Position numbers and translations under genes: made by a program. A stretch of 64,000 bases of DNA, from contig NZ_SADV01000004.1 of NCBI RefSeq assembly GCF_006864135.1, forward strand, positions 62,001 to 126,000, read 5' to 3'. Positions 9,081 to 17,523 of this stretch are shown here, piece after piece (positions within the stretch are counted from its first letter, which is position 1; each line of letters starts with the position of its first letter). Under the pieces are notes generated by a model. It had not been told where the DNA came from. It saw only the letters and a program-made list of their open reading frames with translations, and did no database searches. This DNA comes from Lysinibacillus sphaericus. Lineage in GTDB: Bacteria > Bacillota > Bacilli > Bacillales_A > Planococcaceae.

Positions 9081-9492
9081 GTGAAAAGGTTTCGTTACAA
9101 TTTGTGGATTGGTATTAGTGGTTGCTCCCATAAAGAATCCAACGACATAATTCAACATGAAAATAGTTTGAAACTTGTTGGAGAAGTTCTAACAAAAGAA
9201 AATGAGTGAGTGGCAAGAAAGCAAGTATTTCACATCTGAAAATTTAAGCTTTATAGGTGAACGGCAATTATTAGGATTTACGCATAGTAAAGAAGAAAAA
9301 AGAGGGCTGGCCAAACAGGAAAATATGGCTGGCATTTTTCGGGAGAGAGCGTTAAATCAGGAGACTTCCTTCGCATCAAGGGAACTCACCAAATGACAGG
9401 TAAAGAAGTGGAACTAGTTTCAAATGCTACTTTTCCATGTAGAGCACTTATTTTAACCACGAAAAATTACCTATATGGAAATATAAGTTGAT
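9081..9492 (+). pseudogene. Broken DUF4871-like gene
   Basis: An AAAGGGG site leads into a GTG-started ORF with a lipoprotein-like head (IGISGCSHKES) that stops at 9,209. The neighbouring frame carries on with SEWQESKYFTSENLSFIGE, which resembles the N-terminal strand pattern of DUF4871 proteins. After a stop at 9,396 a third frame gives TGKEVELVSNATF up to about 9,492. The later MWxFWG part seen in the intact DUF4871 gene at 14,047-14,565 is missing. Assignment to the family rests on this short segment. Confidence 0.5.
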
Positions 9493-9545
9493 AAGGAATT
9501 TTTTCGAGACTCTTAAATTTTCTGACACTTGATAGGAGGGTTTAA

Positions 9546-9929
9546 ATGAAAGGTGTAAAGATAAGTATAATTACTTTTTTTATTGTCGTATTTCTGTTGA
9601 TTATCATGTTACTTAATGCTGATCCACCTAAGCCAATTGTATTGTCAGAAGGCAAAAAGATAACAGTATTACAAGGTACTTATTGTTGGAGTAAATTTAC
9701 AGGTTCAGAATGTGTTGATAAAAATTCTCCATCAGCAATTATTGATAATAATAAAATTGTTCCATTTCCTGTATCCCCTCAAAGTGAAATAAAAATTAAT
9801 TTTAAGAAACAACCTATTGATGAAATAGAAGTAGAAATGGAACATTTGGGTGAAAGTAAAAAAATAAAAGTAGAAGGTAATGTTTTTTCTGCACCAAATG
9901 AAAAAGGCAAATATATATATTGTTTCTAG
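9546..9929 (+). CDS. Membrane-anchored hypothetical protein, C-terminus shifted at a TA repeat
   Basis: A 127-residue protein with an N-terminal membrane anchor (ISIITFFIVVFLLIIMLLNA) and an extracellular domain of about 100 residues. That domain contains two Cys residues in GTYCWSKFTGSEC, suggesting a disulfide. A GATAGGAGGG site precedes the ATG. No family is assigned with certainty. The frame ends abruptly in YIYCF at an AT repeat (9,911-9,920). One further TA unit would extend it through VSSRWDKGSSSYIFTIEVK to a stop at 9,981, a much more natural C-terminal strand. So this is either a recent frameshift, a phase-variable locus or an assembly error. Confidence 0.6.
   Translation: MKGVKISIITFFIVVFLLIIMLLNADPPKPIVLSEGKKITVLQGTYCWSKFTGSECVDKNSPSAIIDNNKIVPFPVSPQSEIKINFKKQPIDEIEVEMEHLGESKKIKVEGNVFSAPNEKGKYIYCF
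9911..9920. repeat. AT dinucleotide tract inside a reading frame
   Basis: Five AT units at the point where the frame of the 9,546 gene is lost. Gain of one unit restores a longer frame. Confidence 0.6.
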
Positions 9930-10070
9930 TAGATGGGACAAAGGAAGTTCTTCTTACATTTTTACCATAGAAGTTAAATAATAAATTGTATACCTTTATT
10001 CGTATTTTAATTAAGGTTAAATTAAATTATGTGACTTCCATAAAGTGTAAATCAAAGAAGAGATGGTTAA

Positions 10071-10569
10071 ATGAAGGGGAAAATGAAAGTCGTTTTAATT
10101 GTACTATTACTTTGTGTTGTATCTGTACCTATTTCAGCTGATACATATAAGTTATTAGATTTTAAAAAGAAGGATAATTTAGATTTGTATTATTATATTA
10201 GCCCAGAACTAATTAATATGGGTGATAAAGATGATGTTTTAAGAGAATTTACTGCTTGGGCATAGCACTAATAAAGTTAAATTCACTAAAGAGGTAGATA
10301 TTAATAGAAATGTTGTAATGGTGAAGCATTATGCTACTCATCGTGATGGTTCTTCTTTTAATTCAAACATAACAATTTATAAATCATGGAAGGGATTAAA
10401 TCAAACTCAAAGGAGAGAAACAACAGTTCATGAAGTAGGACATGCTTTGGGTCTTGATCACACTCAAGATAGTAATAATTCCATTTCTGTTATGAGAAAG
10501 AAGGATTTTAATAATAAGGATTGGCCGTTAAAAGATGATGTAGATCACTTTGCCAGTAGTTATCTCTAG
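10071..10569 (+). pseudogene. Matrixin-like zinc metalloprotease, frameshifted
   Basis: A small secreted zinc protease split in two. The first part (10,071-10,265) has a signal peptide (VVLIVLLLCVVSVPISA) and reads to REFTAWA. A single extra base near GGG at 10,257-10,259 throws the frame. The continuing frame gives HSTNKVKFTKE and reaches the zinc site HEVGHALGLDH, with its three His ligands, then the ISVMR Met-turn. This HExGHxxGxxH plus Met-turn arrangement is that of M10/matrixin enzymes. Removing one base would rebuild a protein of about 165 residues. Without its zinc half the first ORF is inert. Confidence 0.75.
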
Positions 10570-10579
10570 GAGCATACAT

Positions 10580-10613
10580 ACCATGATATAAATAATGTTA
10601 TCATTGGTTTTTT
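10580..10613 (+). terminator. Terminator after the protease remnant
   Basis: ACCATGATA pairs with TATCATTGGT, then a run of T. Confidence 0.7.
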
Positions 10614-10668
10614 AAATAAATACTATTGAATATGATGCTAGATACTAGAAATTGTGTAGATTAATTGA

Positions 10669-10697
10669 TTGACAAAATAATTAATTTATGATATAAT
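10669..10697 (+). promoter_or_regulatory. Consensus sigma-A promoter
   Basis: A perfect TTGACA, 17 bases, then a perfect TATAAT. Transcription would begin near 10,704. Confidence 0.85.
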
Positions 10698-10703
10698 TTA
10701 CAA

Positions 10704-10759
10704 TTAATGATTTAAAGTGTAAAATAGGATTCTCCTGGCCAGGGGAGTCCTATTTTTTT
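10704..10759 (+). ncRNA. Candidate short transcript or attenuator leader
   Basis: The consensus promoter at 10,669 is followed after only some 20 transcribed bases by the hairpin at 10,724-10,759, giving a predicted RNA of about 55 nt with no usable ORF. It could be a small RNA in its own right, or a leader whose read-through supplies the YkgJ-like gene at 10,842. Confidence 0.4.
10724..10759 (+). terminator. Strong terminator directly behind a promoter
   Basis: ATAGGATTCTCC and GGGGAGTCCTAT form a nearly perfect stem with loop TGGCCA, followed by seven T. Confidence 0.88.
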
Positions 10760-10841
10760 GACTTCATTGAGTTACTGAACTAGAGAATCCAAATAAAAAA
10801 ACGAATTAAAACACTTGCTTTTTCTAGGAGATGATTGTTTT

Positions 10842-11189
10842 ATGGAAGAATTACCTTGTAAAGCCTGTAGAGGGATATGTTGTGGGCCTGTTCCAATTAC
10901 AGAACAAGAGTTAAAGAAAATAAAAAAGAAAATCAAAGCGATGCCTAAAAAAATGAGCCTAGATTTAAAAAACCAACAACGTTTTTATGGAACCTGTATA
11001 TTTTATGACGAAATAAATGACCGATGTGGAATTCATTCGGTACGTCCGTCTATTTGCAGAGCTTTTGGTTATTATAATAATCTTGTATGTTTCCGTAAAC
11101 CAAAATTGGCCATTGAAAAAAATTATATTGCTACCGAACTTCCAATTGGTATTTTAAGTATTGATTTTACTTGGAAAGATTTTATTTAA
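10842..11189 (+). CDS. YkgJ family cysteine cluster protein
   Basis: A 115-residue protein of the YkgJ/CxxCxxxCC family. The N-terminus holds CKACRGICC. Later cysteines appear in GTCIFYDEINDRCGIH and RPSICRAFGYY. The spacing is that of a bound zinc ion or iron-sulfur cluster; the family has no firmly known function. I chose ATG 10,842 because AGGAG at 10,826 is at workable distance. A TTG at 10,815 would add nine residues without a ribosome site. It is a single gene downstream of the promoter-terminator pair at 10,669-10,759, which may control it. Confidence 0.8.
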   Translation: MEELPCKACRGICCGPVPITEQELKKIKKKIKAMPKKMSLDLKNQQRFYGTCIFYDEINDRCGIHSVRPSICRAFGYYNNLVCFRKPKLAIEKNYIATELPIGILSIDFTWKDFI

Positions 11190-11269
11190 CTTCTTCAGTA
11201 GAAGTTTCCCTCCTTTATAGGTGGTGAGATGAATGTTGGTTTAGGTAACTTTTCAGCGAATGCAAACGT

Positions 11270-11365
11270 ATGTACCTGTCGCTTTGCTTTCGCTACAGAA
11301 AATAATAGCTGAAAGTAGTTAAAGCCTCCGGCGGATGTCACGGGATATGCCGAGGCATAATTGAT
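11270..11365. repeat. Dispersed intergenic repeat, partial copy
   Basis: The copy contains GTCGCTTTGCTTTCGCTACAG (the core in inverted orientation) and ends in ATGCCGAGGCATAATTGATT. That end is shared with the copies at 12.4 and 47.4 kb. Confidence 0.6.
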
Positions 11366-11428
11366 TGGAGTTTACAGGATATAAGTAAACATAAAACAGG
11401 CGATAGTTTACATTCGACTTAATATAAA

Positions 11429-11456
11429 AGAGCCTGCTTTGCTCAACGCAGGCTCT
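11429..11456 (-). terminator. Terminator of the broken GNAT gene
   Basis: AGAGCCTGC and GCAGGCTCT form a perfect nine-base stem just beyond the minus-strand stop. T follows on that strand. Confidence 0.8.
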
Positions 11457-11472
11457 AATATCATAAATAACT

Positions 11473-11933
11473 TTAAAGCTCTAATCGCATAGTACGGCTC
11501 GTTTCAATAAATCCATGTTTGTCATACAAGTTAATAGCGCCAATATTTTCTGGTAAAACGCTTAACTCCAAGTAAGCTAATTTACGCTCATCTGCCCATT
11601 TTTTTGCTTCTCGTAGCAATAGGGAACCGATGCCTTTACTTTGGTATTGGCTTCCAACAATTACATCCATAATATATGCATAATATGCTGTACGATACAA
11701 GAGTATGGAGGTGTTGCTAATTCTTGAATTAGTAAAAATCCGGCAATGTTGTCATCCAATTCAGCAACAAAAATATCTGATTGTTTTCCCGAAATTATGT
11801 TTTTAAGAAGCTCTACATCCTGTTTAGCAGGAGCTATGTATTGAGGTTGTAGCTTTGACATTTCTAAAAACAGTTCTTCATATAATATTTCTATTTGTGG
11901 GATTTCTTCTATTGAAGCAATTTTAATATTCAT
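11473..11933 (-). pseudogene. GNAT acetyltransferase, frameshifted
   Basis: Two overlapping minus-strand frames together make one GNAT enzyme of about 150 residues. The first (from 11,933) gives the N-terminal half up to IQELATPPYSC. The second takes over with YAYIMDVIVG, the acetyl-CoA loop QSKGIGS, and NIGAINLYDKHGFIETSRTM. The shift lies near 11,690. Both halves are well preserved, so the break is recent or a sequencing error. The organisation resembles the intact GNAT gene at 1,473. Confidence 0.75.
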
Positions 11934-12108
11934 ATACTACTTACAATTGAAATTTATTCCATTATATTTTACTATATTCTGTGATTTTTACAAATAATCT
12001 GTAAATTGAACAAAAAACTCGTTCAGTTAACACAGTATAAACCGCATAGGATTTCCAATACTAAAGCTGTTTTAAAAAATTCAGAATGGAGAAAGGAGGT
12101 TTTCGTCA

Positions 12109-12282
12109 GTGAGATTTTTAGCATGGGGCATTATAGGCGGCGCGGCGATTTTTGGTGTAATGAAACGCTTTGGGCTAATGAATAATGAACAACAAATGAC
12201 ACAGTCTGCTCAACAAGGCACGACACCGGTACAATTGGTAGCAAACAGTAATCCACTAACCGCAAATACACCTAAACAATAA
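12109..12282 (+). CDS. Small membrane-associated protein, unknown
   Basis: A 57-residue protein started by GTG, nine bases after AAAGGAGG. A short glycine-rich hydrophobic segment (FLAWGIIGGAAIFGVM) may form one membrane helix or an amphipathic anchor. A Gln/Thr-rich tail follows (NNEQQMTQSAQQGTTPVQ). I do not recognise the family. The clean ribosome site and the hairpin 16 bases after the stop support it as a real gene. Confidence 0.65.
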   Translation: MRFLAWGIIGGAAIFGVMKRFGLMNNEQQMTQSAQQGTTPVQLVANSNPLTANTPKQ

Positions 12283-12298
12283 ATAGAATAGGCCACAT

Positions 12299-12340
12299 CA
12301 AGCTTATAGACTTTTGGTTTGCTAAGGGTCTATAAGCTTG
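12299..12340 (+). terminator. Long hairpin after the small gene
   Basis: CAAGCTTATAGAC pairs perfectly with GTCTATAAGCTTG over 13 bases. There is no T run, so termination is less certain than the fold. Confidence 0.55.
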
Positions 12341-12374
12341 TACATAAAACCGCACAAATGGGGCAAAAAGCAAA

Positions 12375-12492
12375 TATTTTAACTTGTTGCCGCTGCCGCT
12401 ACGTTAGTACTACGCTTTCGCGCAAATAACATCTCATGCCTAAGCACAAAGCCGATTCCGAACGTAATTATGCCGAGGCATAATTGATTTTT
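12375..12492. repeat. Dispersed intergenic repeat, inverted copy
   Basis: CTTGTTGCCGCTGCCGCTACG, GCTTTCGCGCAAATAACATCT, AAGCACAAAGCCGATTCCG and GCCGAGGCATAATTGATTT recur in the same order as in the copy at 30.2-30.4 kb. Confidence 0.65.
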
Positions 12493-12539
12493 AGATTGTT
12501 TTCGTTCCATGGTTAAAAGTTAAACCAAAAATAGATATA

Positions 12540-12821
12540 ATGCCTGTTGCGAAAACGAGAAATTTTGGTGAGGACAATCGCTCTCATCACGTTCACATCC
12601 TATCAGATTGGGAGTTATGAAATAAAAAGGCACCTAGCTTTTCGAGAGATTATTTAAAATCGCACCCAGATGATATGAAGAATTATGGAGAATTAAAAGA
12701 AAAATTAGCACGACAATTTCCTAATGATATAGAATCGTATATAAAGGGTAAAGATTATTTTGTTAAAGACATAGAACTAAAAGTACTAAAATGGTATGAA
12801 GATATTCAAAATAAATCATAA
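12540..12821 (+). pseudogene. GrpB/UPF0157 nucleotidyltransferase fragment
   Basis: The C-terminal half of a GrpB-family protein. NRSHHVHIL, then KRHLAF in the next frame, then RDYLKSHPDDMKNYGELK and GKDYFVKDIELKVLKWY are the family's conserved tail. The pieces lie in different frames, and the N-terminal nucleotidyltransferase core is absent. The remnant is joined at its left to the repeat at 12,375, which may mark the deletion point. Confidence 0.65.
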
Positions 12822-12831
12822 AAAGATTAAT

Positions 12832-12855
12832 GGCTGTTAATTAAGACAGCTTTTC
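12832..12855 (+). terminator. Weak terminator
   Basis: GCTGT and ACAGC flank an eight-base loop and are followed by TTTT. Confidence 0.45.
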
Positions 12856-13083
12856 TATATTGGGCTCTTTTTGAGAGTTCTGTATTAGCTGTGGAATATT
12901 TAATTACAGAGTCTAAGTAGGTAGGAAGAGAGAATCTACAACGCTTAATGGATGAAGTTGACGAAATTATATGCCGTTTTGGTGTACACCTTCTTTAATT
13001 AAGGCTGTTTTCGTATAGATTGTTGCTATCTTGAAAATGCTGAATATGGTTTAATATAATGCATTTTCAGGAGGCGTTTAATA

Positions 13084-13856
13084 ATGTGGAGATATGTATA
13101 TGAAGCAGTCGGAGAATTAGGAAAAACAGATCAACTAGCCTTATTTAAGGCAATGAAACAAGATCTATATCCAAAAGAAGAAAATAAAATGGAAGAATTA
13201 CTTCCTAAGATCAAGGAGTCTCGCTTTTCGTCTGGTTTAGGTTGTCTTCATTGTGGAAGTACTGCCGTATAACGTAATGGTAAATATCGTTCTGACAAGA
13301 TATTTATGTAAGGATTGTGGAAAAACATTTAATGATATGACAAATACGCCTTTTTCAGGTTCGCGTTATCCGGAAAAATGGATTAAATACATTAAAATGA
13401 TGATAAACGGTGTAACATTACCGAAGATTTCAGACTCTTTAAAAATTCATATATCTACCGCATTTTATTGGAGACATAAGATTTTAAACGCTTTAGGAAG
13501 TCACGACTTCAACCAATTATCTGGCATCATGTGATGAGACGTTCTTTCGTGAATCTTTAAAAGGTCGTAGATTTACACATCGTACTGTAGTTGTAGCACA
13601 AGATCGAAATAACAATATTATTGCAAGGATGGCGGGAAGAGGTCGTGTGAAAGCAGAAGAAATTGATGGGGTTATCGGGGATTATATAGCCCATTCTTCT
13701 TTGTTATGCACGGATACAGCTACCAACTATAAAAAATTTGCAGCAGCAAAAAATCTTAAACACGAAACAATTAATCTTAATCAAAATCAACGAGTAAAAA
13801 AAGGGATATTCCACATACAACACGTTAATAATTTCCATCGCCGTATTTCACAGTAG
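13084..13856 (+). mobile_element. IS1595-type transposase remnant
   Basis: A transposase broken into three frames. The N-terminal part ends in a zinc-ribbon half site (CLHCGSTAV). The second gives the other half (YLCKDCGKTF) and a helix-turn-helix (GVTLPKISDSLKIHISTAFY). The third reads DETFFRES, then GRRFTHRTVVVAQDRN, LLCTDTATNYKKFA and FHIQHVNNFHRR. The zinc ribbon, the DETFFRES Asp and the HIQHVNNFH block are those of IS1595/ISXO2-like DDE enzymes. It stops short of the family's final NYLGW region. Terminal inverted repeats were not found. Confidence 0.7.
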
Positions 13857-14046
13857 GAGCATTAAGAAAAGATAAAGAGCACCATTTATCAGTTGCTTTT
13901 TAAACGGATTAAGTGATGTATTTATTCAACTAACGGAGCAGGTTAGTTGAATAAGAAGGGATATTTGTAAGAATGTTGAAGTAGTGTGGAATATCGTTTA
14001 TCTCGGGTTTAATAACAGGAATGTCTAGTTGATAAGGGGGAGCAAT

Positions 14047-14565
14047 ATGAGGAACAAAATGATTATGTTGATTTCTGTGCTGCTATTCTTAATGACACTT
14101 GTCGGTTGTAACAATATTGATGAGAACGAAAATCGAGAGGTAAGTCCTACTTTTTCATTACCTGTTACTTTTGGTGACGGGACAAAGGGTGAGTATTTGT
14201 TGATTGGTGAAGAAGGGAAAGTTGGTCTTTTGGTCGGATCGGGTAAAACAGGTGAGGTAGTAGAAGAAAAGTTTATTGCTAATAAAGCAAATAAACATAT
14301 GTGGTATTTCTGGGGAGAGAAAGATAGTATCAGTGGTGATTTTAAAGTAGTTGGAATTGACAAAGCAGGGAAAGAACATCCTGTGTTGTTATCTGGCAAT
14401 GATAAAGTATGGCAATTTTCTAATGCTTCAATTAGCCCTAATGGCGGTGCAGATTCCCATATCCCATCGAATATGGTGTTCCCTACAAGTGGATTATGGA
14501 AATTAGAAATATATTTTAATGATAAATTATTTGGTGAAATAGTTATAAACGTTGAAGAGAGTTAA
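14047..14565 (+). CDS. DUF4871 family lipoprotein
   Basis: A 172-residue lipoprotein. The signal peptide MIMLISVLLFLMTLVGC ends in a lipobox with Cys at about residue 21. The mature domain carries the DUF4871 pattern: YLLIGEEGKVGLLVG, then HMWYFWGEKDSISGDFKV, then ADSHIPSNMVFPTSGLWKLEIY. Members occur in bacilli; their role is unknown, though the beta-rich domain suggests binding or sensing at the surface. AAGGGGGAG precedes ATG 14,047. A TTG at 14,029 is in frame but has no ribosome site. The gene at 9,081 may be a dead relative. Confidence 0.8.
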   Translation: MRNKMIMLISVLLFLMTLVGCNNIDENENREVSPTFSLPVTFGDGTKGEYLLIGEEGKVGLLVGSGKTGEVVEEKFIANKANKHMWYFWGEKDSISGDFKVVGIDKAGKEHPVLLSGNDKVWQFSNASISPNGGADSHIPSNMVFPTSGLWKLEIYFNDKLFGEIVINVEES

Positions 14566-14625
14566 ATCATCTTCAACTAAGGTGCTTTAGTTTAATTTTT
14601 CGATTCATCAATGAAAAAGGAAGAT

Positions 14626-14667
14626 TTAATCTACACGTTTTGTAGATTAATTATCTGCCTTTTTGTT
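14626..14667 (+). terminator. Terminator of the DUF4871 gene
   Basis: TTAATCTACA and TGTAGATTAA form a perfect stem around CGTTT. A T-rich tract follows. Confidence 0.75.
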
Positions 14668-14734
14668 TTAACAGCAACAATCTTTGAGAAAACAGCCTTA
14701 ATTAAAAAGTAATAAGAGTATTTTATAACAAGTG

Positions 14735-14905
14735 GATTGTCTACACAAAACTAAACAATTTTTTATGGTGTACAAGTTTATACTGAATAGGACTCATGTA
14801 TTCAAGTGATCCAAAAATCCGAATGGGGTTATAATGAAGGTAATCAGCTATTCAAGTTGTAAATCTTCTAATTGTTTATAGTAATACCAATTTTCAGTAA
14901 GATTA
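14735..14905 (-). mobile_element. IS3-family remnant (end of transposase OrfB)
   Basis: The minus strand encodes pieces of the last 50 residues of an IS3-type integrase in shifting frames: LDNLTENWYYYKQLEDLQ, then LEYMSPIQYKLVHHKK in a neighbouring frame. The remnant ends near GTCTACACAAAACT, which looks like an element end. Everything upstream of the C-terminus is missing. Confidence 0.5.
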
Positions 14906-14935
14906 TCTAATGAACTATGAAAAGGGTGATTAAAG

Positions 14936-15478
14936 TTGTTTCAAATAAAAAGGATATATAAAGAACACTATCCTAACGGTAAAAAAATTATCTATCAATA
15001 CGTCTCCAACAACTATTATGATGTTGTCTATAAAGAACGAGAAAATGGCTGGGCAATTGATTTTACGTTAAAACATTTCGAAACCCCGTTTCACAAGTAC
15101 TTGGAAGGAGAAATTTTTGAAGATCATATAGAAGATATTGAATGCTATATTGCTGAATTAAATGAAGAAGATGTAGGAATTGTTAGCATCAGCCAAGAGA
15201 AGTGGCATAATGTGTTAAGAATTAATGATATTCATATTGATCAATCTCATCAACATAGAGGAATTGGAAGTAAATTCATGGCTTTGGTGAAAAAGCGAGC
15301 AACAGAAATAGGGGTAAGGGCGATCGTTTTAGAAACGCAAACTTCTAATTATCCTGCAATTCAATTTTACAAAAAGCATGGATTTCAACTAATTGGCTGT
15401 GATCTATTAAGTTACTCCAATAATGATATTGAAAAAAAAGAAGTAAGAGTTGAAATGGGACTTGTTCTTGAAATATAA
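14936..15478 (+). CDS. GNAT acetyltransferase, SatA-like
   Basis: A 180-residue acetyltransferase. The order of blocks, INDIHIDQSHQHRGIG with the HRGIG acetyl-CoA loop, IVLETQTSNYPAIQFYKKHGF and IGCDLLSYS, closely follows the streptothricin acetyltransferase (SatA/YyaR) group of bacilli. Antibiotic acetylation is therefore possible, but the binding-site residues cannot be checked here. The start is TTG after AAAGGG. The bidirectional terminator behind it separates it from the convergent exporter gene. Confidence 0.8.
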   Translation: MFQIKRIYKEHYPNGKKIIYQYVSNNYYDVVYKERENGWAIDFTLKHFETPFHKYLEGEIFEDHIEDIECYIAELNEEDVGIVSISQEKWHNVLRINDIHIDQSHQHRGIGSKFMALVKKRATEIGVRAIVLETQTSNYPAIQFYKKHGFQLIGCDLLSYSNNDIEKKEVRVEMGLVLEI

Positions 15479-15510
15479 AAGGAGAGCACGTATTTATCGT
15501 GTTCTCCCTA
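15479..15510. terminator. Bidirectional terminator
   Basis: GGAGAGCACG and CGTGTTCTCC form a ten-base stem between the convergent GNAT and LysE genes. Confidence 0.8.
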
Positions 15511-15522
15511 AGAAACTATATA

Positions 15523-16143
15523 TTATCTACTTTGAGTTTGAAGTGCTAATTTAACACCTAGACCTATATAAACGAAACCAACTGCCTTTTCAATCCAACG
15601 CGAACCATTGTTTGATGTCTTCGTAAAGATTTTTTCACCAATAAAGCTTGTAATAATAGCTAACAAAATAGTATATAAAGCACTCATTACAACAAAAGTA
15701 ATGCCTAAAATCAATAATTGTACAGTGATCGATTGACCATTATGCTGAACAAACTGTGGTAAAAACGCTAAGAAAAATAATGCAGTTTTTGGATTTAAAA
15801 TCTCCGCTAAAAAACCTTGTCGGAACGAAGAACTTGCCGGACTTTGTTCAACAGTTGGTTTTTCTATTTTTTGTGGTTTTGTTAAAAGCATTTGAATACC
15901 TAAATAAACTAGGTAAGCAACACCAATATATTTCACTATCTCAAATGCAGTGGCAGAGTTCATTAAAATTGCTGATAACCCTAATACAGCTGCTAACGTA
16001 TGAACTAAATCACCTAATCCAATGCCTAGTGCAGTGAAAATACCGTTCTTTTTACCACCTTTCAACGTTTGCGTAATGGTAATGATAACAGCCGGACCAG
16101 GAATTAAAAATAAAAGAAGAACTATTGCAATAAAAGATAACAT
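15523..16143 (-). CDS. LysE/RhtB family amino-acid exporter
   Basis: A 206-residue membrane protein of the LysE/RhtB superfamily, which exports amino acids and related metabolites by proton exchange. Six hydrophobic segments are visible. The family motif PGPAVIITITQTLKGGKKNG lies in the first 35 residues and GIGLGDLVHTLAAVLGLSA in the second helix. A central loop is followed by EILNPKTALFFLAFLPQF. The substrate cannot be told from sequence. It is a single gene, convergent with the SatA-like gene. Confidence 0.88.
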   Translation of the reverse strand: MLSFIAIVLLLFLIPGPAVIITITQTLKGGKKNGIFTALGIGLGDLVHTLAAVLGLSAILMNSATAFEIVKYIGVAYLVYLGIQMLLTKPQKIEKPTVEQSPASSSFRQGFLAEILNPKTALFFLAFLPQFVQHNGQSITVQLLILGITFVVMSALYTILLAIITSFIGEKIFTKTSNNGSRWIEKAVGFVYIGLGVKLALQTQSR

Positions 16144-16564
16144 ATTTATCCATCCTATTCTAATAAACTAAACATTCAATTAAGAGAATAATAAAATTAA
16201 CTTATTGAATGCAAAAAATATTATATGCTATCTTCTATATGCCTGTCGATAATGAAATACTGAAAAGAAGTGAAAACAACTATTTAAAAAAATCAGAAAA
16301 TGATTTGATTATATTTGTATAATGTTGGGAGATAGTATTTATGTTGATACACTAGGAGCAGCCCCAAATTATTATTTGAGAAACTTTCTCATATAAAAAA
16401 GTAGCTACAACGATTTGGCCACTTCATAAGCAAGATTATTAAGACAAAATATATTAGCCACATCCATGGGATTGTGGCTTTTAATTCGTATTTTAAACTT
16501 AAAATAGTACTAACTACTAATAATTAATGATAGAATTAGGTGACAATATTTTTGGAGGTTTTTT
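16144..16564. other. Intergenic region between lysE-like and fabZ
   Basis: About 420 AT-rich bases with the divergent control regions of both neighbours. A TATAAT preceded by TG lies near 16,317. No gene was seen. A terminator-like stem (AGCCACATC with GATTGTGGCT and following T) lies at 16,455-16,482, so a short RNA may be made here. Confidence 0.4.
16455..16482 (+). terminator. Terminator-like hairpin upstream of fabZ
   Basis: AGCCACATCC and GATTGTGGCT pair and are followed by TTTT. Confidence 0.6.
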
Positions 16565-16990
16565 ATGCTAGATATTCAACAAATACAAGAAGTTATTAGA
16601 CATCGTTATCCGTTTCTGTTAGTGGATAGAGTATTGGAATTAGAAGAGGGGAAGAGAGCGGTAGCCATTAAAAATGTAACGATCAATGAAGAATTTTTTA
16701 ATGGACATTTCCCGAATTATCCAGTGATGCCAGGTGTATTAATTGTCGAAGCATTAGCTCAAGTAAGTGCCATTATTATGCTCACTAAAGAAGGGAATCA
16801 AGGCCGACTTGGATTACTGGCAGGTATTGATAATTGTCGCTTTAAAAAACAAGTTAAACCTGGTGATCAATTGCGTCTTGAAGTGGAAATTACACGCTTA
16901 AAGGGTGCCATTGGTAAAGGGCGAGGAATTGCAACAGTTGACGGAGAAATAGCTTGTGAGACAGAGCTTATTTTCGCATTTGGAAGTTAA
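16565..16990 (+). CDS. fabZ: 3-hydroxyacyl-ACP dehydratase FabZ
   Basis: A 141-residue hot-dog-fold dehydratase that removes water from 3-hydroxyacyl-ACP in fatty-acid elongation. The [11 protein letters not shown] start, the catalytic His in [13 protein letters not shown] and the partner Glu in [11 protein letters not shown] are all present, and the length is normal for the family. It stands alone, with TTTTGGAGG before the ATG and its own terminator, as fabZ does in other bacilli. Confidence 0.95.
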   Translation: MLDIQQIQEVIRHRYPFLLVDRVLELEEGKRAVAIKNVTINEEFFNGHFPNYPVMPGVLIVEALAQVSAIIMLTKEGNQGRLGLLAGIDNCRFKKQVKPGDQLRLEVEITRLKGAIGKGRGIATVDGEIACETELIFAFGS

Positions 16991-17003
16991 GCCCATCCGA
17001 TTT

Positions 17004-17037
17004 AAGAGTACTGCAACGATTTTTGCAGTACTCTTGT
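17004..17037 (+). terminator. fabZ terminator
   Basis: AGAGTACTGCAA and TTTGCAGTACTCTT form a 12-base stem with a small loop. Confidence 0.8.
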
Positions 17038-17112
17038 TCATTGTTTAAAGGATTTTTTTCTGTATGTGTTGAATAATATAATAAATGAAGACTTCGAAAT
17101 GGAGGCGGTTTC

Positions 17113-17295
17113 ATGAACTATCCCTTAGCACTATATATAGCAACTTGTGTCATGCAATTTATCATCCTCACAAATATTACAATATTCAACGGGCAATGGA
17201 ATGGGATAACGATGTGGCTATGTACTGGAATGTTTATTTTCTCAACGGCGATTTTCATCTCAAGCAGATCAAATAAAAGAAGTTCTAATGAATGA
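17113..17295 (+). CDS. Small two-helix membrane protein, unknown
   Basis: A 60-residue protein with two predicted membrane helices (LALYIATCVMQFIILTNITIF and MWLCTGMFIFSTAIFISS) and a short basic tail (RSNKRSSNE). A good AATGGAGGCGG site lies before the ATG, and a terminator follows, so it is a self-contained gene. The overlapping frame at 17,085 lacks a ribosome site and is not preferred. No family recognised. Confidence 0.7.
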   Translation: MNYPLALYIATCVMQFIILTNITIFNGQWNGITMWLCTGMFIFSTAIFISSRSNKRSSNE

Positions 17296-17320
17296 AAATC
17301 TTAAATAAAATGAGACGAAA

Positions 17321-17353
17321 GAGTTGATAATCACAAAATCAACTCAATTTTTT
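17321..17353 (+). terminator. Terminator
   Basis: GAGTTGAT and ATCAACTC pair, then AATTTTTTT. Confidence 0.78.
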
Positions 17354-17523
17354 TGACCAAAAAATTGAAAGTGATTTCAAAAATGGAACTTAATACATTT
17401 TACTACAGTGTAAATGTTGTTACAGTATAGACATAAAAACCTAAAAATAAAAAATTGAGGGAAGCGTTTACATGTTTACTTAAATTTAAATAACGAGAAC
17501 TACTTATTAAGGGGAGATTTTAT

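Noticed and set aside
10071..10569. Programmed frameshift in the matrixin-like gene
   Set aside because: There is no slippery heptamer with a downstream structure at the junction, and neighbouring genes are also broken, so simple decay or error is more likely.
17085..17276. Alternative 63-residue ORF overlapping the small membrane protein
   Set aside because: It lacks a ribosome site and membrane or domain pattern; the frame from 17,113 has both a good site and two clear helices.
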